A stretch of DNA of 56,465 nucleotides, taken from positions 1 to 56,465 of the forward strand of contig CBDUCN010000003.1 of NCBI GenBank assembly GCA_965365655.1, given 5' to 3'. The first letter of the stretch is position 1, and each line of letters opens with the position of its first letter. Below the pieces are notes generated by a model. It was not told where the DNA came from. It saw only the letters and a list, made by a program, of their open reading frames with translations, and did no database searches. Made by a program: the position numbers and the translations under genes. Below are positions 49,768-56,465 of the stretch, piece by piece. The DNA comes from JBFHNV01 sp965365655. Lineage in GTDB: Bacteria > Pseudomonadota > Gammaproteobacteria > HK1.

Positions 49768-50235
49768 TCAGTCGCCGTGCACGTGTCCGTGCTCGACCTC
49801 CTCGTCGCTGGCGTCGCGCACGCGGTGCACCTCCACGTCGAAGACCAGGGTCTCGCCGGCCAGCGGATGATTGGCGTCCACGGTGACCACGTCGTCGCCG
49901 ACCGCCGTCACGGTGACGACCCGGGTGCCCTGCTCGGACTCGGCCTGGAAGCGCATGCCCGGCTCGATCGCGTCGACGCCGTCGAACGCGCCGCGCGGCA
50001 CGTCCTGCACCAGCTGCTCGTCCCGGCTCCCGTAGGCCTCCTCCGGGGCGACCACGACGTTCACGGTGTCGCCGGCCTGCTTGCCCTCCAGCGCGGTCTC
50101 CAGCCCCGGGACGATGGACCCCGTGCCGTGGATGTAGCCGAGCGGGTCGTCGCCGCGCGACTTGTCGAGAAGCTCGCCGTCCCGGTTCTTCAACGTGTAG
50201 TGGATATAGACAGCCTTGTTGCTGGCAATCTGCAT
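49768..50235 (-). CDS. slyD: FKBP-type peptidyl-prolyl isomerase, SlyD-like
   Basis: 155 residues from ATG 50235. FKBP fold split by an insert-in-flap domain: YTLKNRDGELLDKS, GYIHGTGSIVPGLETAL, PEEAYG, then the flap (about 75-125) and NHPLAGETLVFDVEV. A short acidic/His tail (EVEHGHVHGD) recalls the metal-binding end of SlyD. Folding helper and possible nickel or metal chaperone in the cytoplasm. fkpB, the related gene often next to lspA-ispH, is absent from that block. Confidence 0.9.
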   Translation of the reverse strand: MQIASNKAVYIHYTLKNRDGELLDKSRGDDPLGYIHGTGSIVPGLETALEGKQAGDTVNVVVAPEEAYGSRDEQLVQDVPRGAFDGVDAIEPGMRFQAESEQGTRVVTVTAVGDDVVTVDANHPLAGETLVFDVEVHRVRDASDEEVEHGHVHGD

Positions 50236-50411
50236 GCGGGGCCCTTGCGGCACGAATGGAGGCCGGGAGCCTAAACGCGCGGCCCGGGCGGCGCCATCCG
50301 GGCGCCCCCGCCGCGTTCCGCGATGGTGCGCACGCGGGCGGGCAGGCTCCGGCGTGGTGCACGGCCCGGGAGGCGGCGGCGTGAACGCCCTGTCATCCGG
50401 GGGTGATGGCA

Positions 50412-50427
50412 TGGCACGGCGCTTGAA
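50412..50427 (+). promoter_or_regulatory. Sigma-54-like promoter upstream of the 69-aa protein gene
   Basis: TGGCACG (50412-50418), four bases, TTGAA (50423-50427). The -24 half is perfect and the spacing correct; the -12 half has GA in place of GC. It is followed by an unusually AT-rich leader and the gene start 56 bp on. Confidence 0.45.
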
Positions 50428-50482
50428 TGTATTTTTTGGAACAGGTCCAGAAACGTCCAAAAACAACCAGGAGGATGCCACC

Positions 50483-50692
50483 ATGCAGTGCTTTCAGAAC
50501 GAGTTGATGCGCGACTGGCTGTTCGCGTGGGTCAGCGAGCTGGACCCCTCGCTGCCGCGCGACGATCTGTTGCTGGACGAGGTGCTCCAGGACAACGGGA
50601 TCGACGGGCCGGGCGCCCTTGCGAGCCTCGATCACGAGGATGCGGCCGCCCTCGCGCGGCAGATCGCCGCAGAGATGCCGCTCGCCGCGTGA
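50483..50692 (+). CDS. Unknown small acidic protein (69 aa)
   Basis: ATG 50483 with a perfect AGGAGG eight bases upstream and an AT-rich leader containing a run of six T. Sequence begins MQCFQNELMRDWLFAWVSEL and is acidic and helical, with LPRDDLLLDEVLQDNGIDG in the middle and no signal peptide or membrane helix. I do not recognise a family. A stand-alone unit between divergent slyD and a convergent nuclease, with a sigma-54-like promoter and a strong hairpin after it. A small regulator or protein-binding adaptor is a guess. Confidence 0.7.
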   Translation: MQCFQNELMRDWLFAWVSELDPSLPRDDLLLDEVLQDNGIDGPGALASLDHEDAAALARQIAAEMPLAA

Positions 50693-50701
50693 CGCGCGGA
50701 C

Positions 50702-50733
50702 CCGGGACGGGGCCCGGAGCGGCCCCGTCCCGG
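50702..50733. terminator. 13-bp stem hairpin between the 69-aa gene and the RecB-like nuclease gene
   Basis: CGGGACGGGGCC (50703-50714) pairs perfectly with GGCCCCGTCCCG (50721-50732), extended by one pair, around a six-base loop. It ends both convergent genes but has no T tract. Confidence 0.55.
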
Positions 50734-50756
50734 CCGCCGTCAAACCGCCGCCGGGC

Positions 50757-52241
50757 TCAGGAGTCGTCGCGGACCTGCAGGGCCCTGATCGCGTCCAGCA
50801 GCACCGCCGCGGCGCGGCAGTCGTCCTCGTTGCCGCCCAGGATTCGGGCCTTCAGCGCATCGTCGCGGTCCGCGACCCACCGCTCGTACAAGCCCGTGCG
50901 GCTCGGATCGTCGTTCGCCGCATCCCGCCACTCGAATCCGACGTGTGCCGCGAGCGTCGCGATGGAGTAGTCGCGCACCGGCCATTCGCTGCGCGGGCGC
51001 ACCACCGCGCCGTACAGGTCCAACGTCGTGTCGGCGCCGAACAGTTCCGCGACCTCCTCCGCGTCGCACACCTGCGGAAAGCGCTCCTGCAGGTCGCGCC
51101 ACGCCGCGCGGACCAGCGGACCGTAGTGGTACAGCGCCACGTCGCCCAGGCCGCGGGCATAGTCCCAGGCCGCCGCGAACGCCTCCTCCTCCGACTCGTC
51201 ACTGGCCTCGGCCGCGAAGAATGCGCGATAGCGATCGCGGCCGCGTCCACGGCGCTCCAGGAACCCGTGCAGGTAGCAGTGGTCGCGCAGCGCGTCCACC
51301 TCCACGTCGAAGAAGATCTCGACCGCCGACTCGGGCAGCTCCACCTCGCCTCGCAGGTACGCGCCGGCGCCGGGCTGGCGCGCGAGGCAGGCGCGATCGT
51401 GCAGACGGCGCAGCATCGTCGCGCCCACACCCTCCAGGCGTCGCGCCTCGTCCGGCAGGTCTTCGGGATCGGCGCCGGCGAGGGCCGCGATCGTCGGGTA
51501 CAGCGGCGCGATGGCGTCGCGGGTGGTGCGCCCCACCTCGGGCAGCAGGCTCAGGTCGTCGTCGCGTTCCAGGCGACGCAGGCACTCGCCCTGCCACGGA
51601 CACAGCCTGCAGGCCGCGATGCGCGCGGGGCGCGTGCGCCCGGCCTCGCTCACGATGCGCCGCGCCTGCACCAGCAGGCGCTGATAGTCCTGCCACAGGG
51701 TGACCGTGGTGCGCGGCCCGCGCGGAGCATCCAGCTCGTAGGTGTGCTCCTCGCCGTGGCCATCGATGATGAAGCCGTAGCGCCCTGCCGAGCGGTCCAG
51801 GTTCTCCAGGATGTCGGTGTGCAGCGCGAGCTGCATCGCGTAGCTGCGCCGCGGCTTGCGCGCGACGTCGGGCCCTTCGTCGGACGCGACGCAGCGTGCG
51901 TTTCCGGCAACGTAGCCGTCGTCCTCGCGGCGCAGCAGCGTCGGCTCGCCCACCAGGTCCTCGTGGCGGATGCGCGCCCCGACGATCAAGTCCTCGCCGC
52001 GGTCCATCGCCGCGAGGGTCTCGCGCTCCCGGCGCACGTCGTCGGCGGGGGCGATCACGGCCGGGCGGACGTCCAGCGCGGCGATCAGCTCCGCCTCGTG
52101 CGCGACCTCCCGGCGCCACAGCATCTCCGCGACGGGGCCGGGCTCCTCGCGCTTGCCCGCAGGCGCGTGGCGGTCCATGGCCACCCGGTGCGGGCAGGTC
52201 ACGAGGTCGAAGACCGTGGCGGCAGTGATGGGCGCGTCCAT
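50757..52241 (-). CDS. TM0106-type RecB-like nuclease with RNase H-like domain
   Basis: 494 residues from ATG 52241. Starts with TAATVFDLVTCPHRV (Cys16), then a RecB/Cas4-like region with a second Cys group CRLCPWQGEC (about 211-220). Four Cys in this layout suggest an iron-sulfur cluster as in Cas4 and AddB. The C-terminal half, from IFFDVEVD near 312, is an RNase H-like (DEDD) exonuclease-type domain. The canonical ExK of the RecB motif is not obvious. Function of the family is unproven; DNA processing is likely. Downstream of aceK on the same strand. Confidence 0.8.
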   Translation of the reverse strand: MDAPITAATVFDLVTCPHRVAMDRHAPAGKREEPGPVAEMLWRREVAHEAELIAALDVRPAVIAPADDVRRERETLAAMDRGEDLIVGARIRHEDLVGEPTLLRREDDGYVAGNARCVASDEGPDVARKPRRSYAMQLALHTDILENLDRSAGRYGFIIDGHGEEHTYELDAPRGPRTTVTLWQDYQRLLVQARRIVSEAGRTRPARIAACRLCPWQGECLRRLERDDDLSLLPEVGRTTRDAIAPLYPTIAALAGADPEDLPDEARRLEGVGATMLRRLHDRACLARQPGAGAYLRGEVELPESAVEIFFDVEVDALRDHCYLHGFLERRGRGRDRYRAFFAAEASDESEEEAFAAAWDYARGLGDVALYHYGPLVRAAWRDLQERFPQVCDAEEVAELFGADTTLDLYGAVVRPRSEWPVRDYSIATLAAHVGFEWRDAANDDPSRTGLYERWVADRDDALKARILGGNEDDCRAAAVLLDAIRALQVRDDS

Positions 52242-52344
52242 CCGGGATCCGTCACTCCTGAGCGGGCGGTGGCCGGAATCCTCCCCGGCCAGCGTGCCGC
52301 GATCAAGCGCCGCGGCGCCGGCCGGCGGCCCGCGCACGCCCCGG

Positions 52345-54066
52345 TCAGCCCGCCTGCAGTGCGGCGCGCTTCTGGTACTCGCGCCAGAAGTGCGGCGTGA
52401 GCAGGTCGGCGTGGCTGTCGAGGAAGTGACGCTTGAGCCCCTCGTCCATGCCCAGGAAGTGCCCGAACTGTTCCGGAAACACGTCCTGCGGCCCGACCTC
52501 GAACCAGGTCTCGTCGCTGAGCGCGACATCGTCGTCGCGCGCCCTCGGCAGGGTACGGAAGTTGCAATCCGTGAGCAGCGCGATCTCGTCGAAGTCGTAG
52601 AAGATCACGCGCCCGTGCCGGGTCACGCCGAAGTTCTTCAGCAGCATGTCGCCGGGAAAGATGTTGATCGCGGCGAGATCCTTGATCGCCTGACCGTAGT
52701 CGCGGACCGCCGCCTCGACGCGCACGCCGGCCGCCTCGCGCAGGTACAGGTTCAGGGGCCGCAGCTTGCGCTCCATGTACACGAGGTCCAGCACCACCCG
52801 ATCCCCTTCCAGGCGCACTGAGCGCGAGCCCTCGGCGAGCAGCTCGTCGAGCAGCGCGGGGGCGAAGCGCTCGCGGGGAAACTCGAGCAGGCGGAAGGCC
52901 TGGGTGTCGATGAGGCGGCCGGCGCGATCGTGGCGCGAGACCAGGCGGTAGCGCTCGATCACGTCCTGGCGGGTCACCGTCTTCGAGTGACCGAAGCGAT
53001 CGCGGATCACCTTGAACACGAGGTGATAGGACGGCAGCGTGAACACGATCATGACCATCCCCCTGTCGCCCGGCGCGTGCTCGAAGCGGTCGCTGGAACG
53101 CCTGAGATGGCGAGCGAGGTAGCGGAAGCGCTCGGTCTTGCCCTGGCGGATGCGCCCGAGCACCGAGTACAGCTCGTCGACCGGCTTGTCGGGCAGCAGG
53201 CCGCGCAGGAAGTTGACCGCCCCGCGCACGGTGCCCAGCTCGACGAAGAACGACGCGCGGGTGAAGCCGAACAGGATGCTGAAGTCGTCGTCCGACATGT
53301 ACACCTTCTCGACCGCCAGCCCGCCGTGCACGTGCTCGACGCCGATCGCGAGCGGTGCGCTCCAGCCCTCGCCGTCCACGCGCCCGACCAGGAACGCCCG
53401 CGTCGACTGGTAGAACACCGGCTGCATCAGCTCCACCCGCAGCAGCGTCTCCGGCCCGCGGTAGTGGCGGCGGCAGGCCTCGCGCACCTGCCCGCAGACA
53501 CGGCGCACGCACGCCTCGGCCTCGGCGAACGGGATGGAGAACGGGGCGTCGTCGAGCACCTGCCGGAACAGCGGCTCGAGCAGGCCCCAGTGCACGTAGA
53601 CCCGGGTGGGCGGCATGCCCTCGGTGCCGGCCCCGGGCTCGAGGTCGAGCACGAACTCGATCATCGGGTCCACGCCCACGGTGTCGAACGCGCGTCGACT
53701 CACCGACGTGAAGAACGTGCGCGCGAGCTCCGCATCGGCGAAGCCCTCCACCCGCGGGCGGTACACCTCCTTGATCAGGTGCCAGACCCGGCGGTCGCGC
53801 GCGTGGCGGCCCAGGCGCCGCGTCATGTGAGCGACGCACTCCCCCACCGCCTGCTCCCACAGGTCGAGGCGCTCGGCCGTGTCGGCGTGACCGCCGGACC
53901 ACTCGCGGCGCTCGAAGCGCCCGGCCGCGCGCCGCGTGATCGCGGCGAAGTCGACGTCGTAGCGGCGAAAGGCCTCGAACACCGCCTGCGCGCAGCGCGC
54001 GATCCGCGGGTCCCCGGCCTGCGGCGGCAACGGGTCCGCGGCGTCGCGACGGTCCCGCGCCGTCAT
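52345..54066 (-). CDS. aceK: Isocitrate dehydrogenase kinase/phosphatase AceK
   Basis: The start is taken at ATG 54066 (MTARDRRDA), giving 573 residues, the normal length. Key segments: the regulatory domain with RRVWHLIKEVYRPR, then FTLPSYHLVFKVIRDRFG (the ATP-binding lysine region), INIFPGDMLLKNFGVTRHGR and IFYDFDEIALLTDCNF (metal/catalytic loop). It switches isocitrate dehydrogenase off and on to direct carbon into the glyoxylate shunt. aceA and aceB are not in the window. Confidence 0.95.
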   Translation of the reverse strand: MTARDRRDAADPLPPQAGDPRIARCAQAVFEAFRRYDVDFAAITRRAAGRFERREWSGGHADTAERLDLWEQAVGECVAHMTRRLGRHARDRRVWHLIKEVYRPRVEGFADAELARTFFTSVSRRAFDTVGVDPMIEFVLDLEPGAGTEGMPPTRVYVHWGLLEPLFRQVLDDAPFSIPFAEAEACVRRVCGQVREACRRHYRGPETLLRVELMQPVFYQSTRAFLVGRVDGEGWSAPLAIGVEHVHGGLAVEKVYMSDDDFSILFGFTRASFFVELGTVRGAVNFLRGLLPDKPVDELYSVLGRIRQGKTERFRYLARHLRRSSDRFEHAPGDRGMVMIVFTLPSYHLVFKVIRDRFGHSKTVTRQDVIERYRLVSRHDRAGRLIDTQAFRLLEFPRERFAPALLDELLAEGSRSVRLEGDRVVLDLVYMERKLRPLNLYLREAAGVRVEAAVRDYGQAIKDLAAINIFPGDMLLKNFGVTRHGRVIFYDFDEIALLTDCNFRTLPRARDDDVALSDETWFEVGPQDVFPEQFGHFLGMDEGLKRHFLDSHADLLTPHFWREYQKRAALQAG

Positions 54067-54282
54067 CGCAGTCCCCGTGTCCGCGCTCCGGGCCGTCACA
54101 CCGCCTCCCTGTCGCACCGCACCATGCCAGGGACCTAGCCTAAACGGGTGCTCCGAATCGCGCGACGAGGAGCGCACCGCCCGGGTGCCCCGCGCGGACT
54201 CCGGGAGTGCGCCGCGCCGCGTCGCGGCCCGGGGATGCGAACCCGCGTCCCGCGGTGACGAACGGCCGTCCGGCGCGCCGGC

Positions 54283-54298
54283 GCGTGCGGCCGCACGC
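54283..54298. promoter_or_regulatory. 16-bp palindrome upstream of the sulfatase -10 box
   Basis: GCGTGCGGCCGCACGC is perfectly self-complementary and ends ten bases before TATAGT (54309-54314), the likely -10 box of the sulfatase gene. A repressor or activator site is possible. Confidence 0.4.
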
Positions 54299-54345
54299 CC
54301 GCGTTCCGATATAGTCCGCGGCGCCGCCGCCACCCGGTCACGACG

Positions 54346-55812
54346 ATGTCCCCCGCCCCGCGCAACCTGCTGATCATCATGTCCGACGAGCACTCGGTGA
54401 AGACGCTGGGCTGCTACGGCAGCCCGCTCGCCCGCACACCGCACCTGGACGCGCTGGCCGCACGGGGCACCCGCTTCGCCGACGCCTACTGCTGCAACCC
54501 GGTGTGCATCCCGGCCCGCGCCACGTTCGCCACCGGGCGCTACACGCACCAGGTCGGCTACTGGGACAACGCCGATCCCTATGAGGGCTCGGTGCCGTCC
54601 TGGCACCACCGGCTTCGCGAGCGCGGCCACCGGGTGGACGCGATCGGCAAGCTGCACTTCCGCGGCACCGACGACGACAACGGCTTCAGCGCCGAGCACA
54701 TCCCGATGCACGTCATCGACGGCAAGGGCGACCTGCTGGGCCTCGTTCGCGAGGACCTGCCCGAGCGCAAGGGCGCGTGGAAGATGGCCGGGATGGCGGG
54801 CCCCGGCGAGTCCATGTACACGCGCTACGACCGCGACATCGCCGCGCGCGCGCAGGTCTGGCTGCACGAGGACGCGCGGCGCCACGGCGACCGGCCGTGG
54901 GTGCTGTTCGTGTCCTTCGTCGCGCCGCACTTCCCGCTCACCGCACCGGCCGAGTACTTCTACGACTACTACGAGTCGCACGCCCTGCCCTGGCCCAAGC
55001 TCTACGCCGCCGACGAGCGCCCGGACCATCCGTTCCTGCGCGACTACGCCGGGTCTTTCGTCTACGACCGGCACTTCGACACGCCCGACAAGGTGCGCCG
55101 GGCGGTGGCCGGCTACTACGGCCTGTGCACGTTCCTGGACGAGCAGGTGGGCAAGGTGCTGGGCGCGCTGGAGGCGGCCGGGCTCGCCTCCGATACCCGG
55201 GTGCTCTACACCAGCGACCACGGCGACAACCTGGGCGCGCGCGGCCTGTGGGGCAAGTCCACCCTGTACCAGGAGGCGGCCGCGGTGCCGCTGATCATGG
55301 CCGGCGACGGCATCCCGGCGGGTCGGGTCGTCGACACCACGGTCAGCCACGTGGACGTGTGGCCGTTCGTGTTCGACGCCACCGGCGAGCGCGACGAGGA
55401 CACGGTGGCGCCGGACATGCCGGGCGTGTCGCTGTTCGACCTCGCCGCCGGCGCGGCGCCCGAGCGCACCGTGCTCAGCGAGTACCACGGCATGGGCTCC
55501 ACCACCGGCGCCTTCATGGTGCGCGTCGGGAGCTGGAAGTACGTGCACTACGCGGCGTACCCGCCACAGCTGTTCGACCTCGCCGAGGACCCCGAGGAAC
55601 GGGTGGACCGCGCCGCGGACCCGGCCTGCGCCGCGATCCGGCGCGAGGCCCGCGCGCGGCTGGAGTCGATGCTGGATCCGCAGGAGGTGGATGCCCGGGC
55701 CAAGGCGCGCCAGGCCGAGCTGCTGGCGGCCAACGGCGGACGCGAGGCGGTGATCGCGCGCGGCGACCTGGGCTTCTCCGTGCCGCCCGGCGTCGCGCCG
55801 ATGTTCGACTGA
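54346..55812 (+). CDS. Type I sulfatase (CxPxR, formylglycine-dependent)
   Basis: 488 residues from ATG 54346. Metal-binding NLLIIMSDEH (Asp14), the formylglycine motif C54-I-P-A-R58 in CNPVCIPARATFATGRY, VDAIGKLHF and YTSDHGDNLGARGLWGKSTLYQ are sulfatase signatures. The overall layout is close to choline-sulfatase and phosphonate monoester hydrolase types. No signal peptide, so cytoplasmic. The Cys must be converted to formylglycine by a separate maturase not seen here. Upstream of a sulfonate-type ABC binding protein, suggesting organosulfur use. Confidence 0.9.
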   Translation: MSPAPRNLLIIMSDEHSVKTLGCYGSPLARTPHLDALAARGTRFADAYCCNPVCIPARATFATGRYTHQVGYWDNADPYEGSVPSWHHRLRERGHRVDAIGKLHFRGTDDDNGFSAEHIPMHVIDGKGDLLGLVREDLPERKGAWKMAGMAGPGESMYTRYDRDIAARAQVWLHEDARRHGDRPWVLFVSFVAPHFPLTAPAEYFYDYYESHALPWPKLYAADERPDHPFLRDYAGSFVYDRHFDTPDKVRRAVAGYYGLCTFLDEQVGKVLGALEAAGLASDTRVLYTSDHGDNLGARGLWGKSTLYQEAAAVPLIMAGDGIPAGRVVDTTVSHVDVWPFVFDATGERDEDTVAPDMPGVSLFDLAAGAAPERTVLSEYHGMGSTTGAFMVRVGSWKYVHYAAYPPQLFDLAEDPEERVDRAADPACAAIRREARARLESMLDPQEVDARAKARQAELLAANGGREAVIARGDLGFSVPPGVAPMFD

Positions 55813-55850
55813 CGGCGCTCTCCGGGCGCCGCCGGCGCTCGGTTGTGCCG

Positions 55851-55864
55851 CCGTTTGCAAACGG
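55851..55864. promoter_or_regulatory. 14-bp perfect palindrome (operator candidate) before the ABC binding-protein gene
   Basis: CCGTTTGCAAACGG lies between a possible -35 (TTGTGC, 55843-55848) and -10 (TAGCAT, 55867-55872) with 18-bp spacing, where a bound LacI- or GntR-like repressor would block RNA polymerase. Confidence 0.5.
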
Positions 55865-56013
55865 ATTAGCATCGAAGCGTCGGATCCCGGGGTCCTGGCG
55901 GCGACGCGACGGGCCCGGCGATCGAGACGCCGGATACACGAACAATCCAAGCCGGCACCCGCCCGCGCGCACGCTGCGCTGCGCGCACGGCACCACCGAG
56001 ACGGGAGGACACG

Positions 56014-56465
56014 ATGAGAGAGAACACGCGACTCAGGACATTCTTGACCGCCGCGGCGCTGGGCGCGGCCCTCGCCGCCGCGCCGCTGGGCAGCGCCCGG
56101 GCGGAGGTGAGCGAGGTGCGCTTCGCGCAGCAGTTCGGCCTGCTGTACCTGCCGATGCACGTGGTGGTGGACCAGAAGCTGGTCGAGAGCTGCGCGAAGG
56201 AGGCCGGCCTCGGCGACGTGAAGGTGGGCATGTACCGCTTCAGCGGCGGCGCCGCGGTGAACCAGGCGCTGCTGTCCGGCAACGTGGACTTCGCCGCCGG
56301 CGGCATCGGGCCGCTGCTCAAGCTGTGGGACAAGACCAAGGGCCGCATCAACGTGCGCGCGATGAGCTCCCTCTCGGCGATGCCGCTCAAGCTGAACACC
56401 AACGACGACCGGGTGAAGAAGCTCGAGGACTACGTGGGCCTCACCGACCACAAGATCGCGACGCC
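56014..56465 (+). CDS. ABC transporter periplasmic substrate-binding protein, sulfonate/nitrate type (3' end outside window)
   Basis: ATG 56014 with GGGAGGA upstream; the first 150 residues are visible. A signal peptide ends after GSARA (residue 30). Then EVRFAQQFGLLYLPMHVVVD, AVNQALLSGNVDFAAGGIGPL and KLWDKTKG match the SsuA/TauA/NrtA (NMT1-like) fold. It delivers a small anion, such as a sulfonate or a pyrimidine precursor, to a permease, presumably encoded further right. Confidence 0.88.
   Translation, partial: MRENTRLRTFLTAAALGAALAAAPLGSARAEVSEVRFAQQFGLLYLPMHVVVDQKLVESCAKEAGLGDVKVGMYRFSGGAAVNQALLSGNVDFAAGGIGPLLKLWDKTKGRINVRAMSSLSAMPLKLNTNDDRVKKLEDYVGLTDHKIAT

Noticed and set aside
54067..56451. 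Long N-terminal extension of the aceK frame
   Set aside because: Antisense to the sulfatase and binding-protein genes; AceK has its normal length from ATG 54066.
1..56465. CRISPR arrays, insertion sequences, prophage or plasmid origin
   Set aside because: No regularly spaced repeats, transposase or integrase motifs, or iterons were found on reading both strands.

Overview
The window is about 56 kb of very GC-rich, densely packed bacterial DNA. Overlapping ATGA/GTGA gene junctions are frequent. Gene content and order point to a gammaproteobacterium: a type II secretion operon in the Xanthomonas xps order (E-F-G-H-I-J-K-L-M-N-D), a fimT-pilV-pilW-pilX-pilY1-pilE minor pilin operon, and the conserved ispH/lspA/ribF/murJ/rpsT and proB/obgE/rpmA/rplU/ispB blocks. 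A high-GC lineage near Chromatiales, Nevskiales or Xanthomonadales is plausible, but no rRNA is present to settle it. No CRISPR array, insertion sequence or prophage was seen.

Layout. (1) 1-1663, + strand: right edge of a peptide-modification locus. It holds a gene end, a 57-residue precursor-like peptide with a YxxPxL motif and a Cys-bearing tail, an HPr-kinase-like protein and an ER-type (Ser/His) signal-peptidase-like protease, all overlapping. (2) 1734-12992, - strand: complete T2SS operon, with gspD last behind its own AT-rich promoter. A strong terminator hairpin lies inside the annotated 3' end of gspD. (3) 13054-13488: Fur/Irr-like regulator, divergent from (4) 13724-23192: a small secreted four-Cys protein followed by the pilin operon, including a 1,826-residue PilY1 with an enlarged von Willebrand A region.

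(5) 23219-32155: housekeeping block (ispH, lspA, ribF, murJ, rpsT, proB, obgE, rpmA, rplU, ispB and a tRNA-Pro(CGG)). ribF overlaps lspA directly, so ileS is absent from its usual place. (6) 32462-37009: accessory metabolism and regulation: an enolase-superfamily dehydratase/racemase, a Crp/Fnr regulator with an FNR-type box upstream, an M19 dipeptidase-family protein lacking its first metal motif, and a class III CoA-transferase. (7) 37238-49728: an envelope-defence pair (alpha-2-macroglobulin and PBP1C, translationally coupled), a DUF3604 protein, an alpha/beta hydrolase and a MATE-like membrane protein.

(8) 49768-56465: SlyD-type isomerase, an unknown 69-residue protein behind a sigma-54-like promoter, a RecB-like nuclease with four Cys, isocitrate dehydrogenase kinase/phosphatase, a CxPxR sulfatase and the start of a sulfonate/nitrate-type ABC substrate-binding protein.

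The most unusual parts are the peptide locus at the left edge, the sigma-54-like small gene near 50.4 kb, the three-repeat insertion in PilY1, and the gspD reading frame that runs through a terminator. All functions are inferred from motifs and gene order read by eye.
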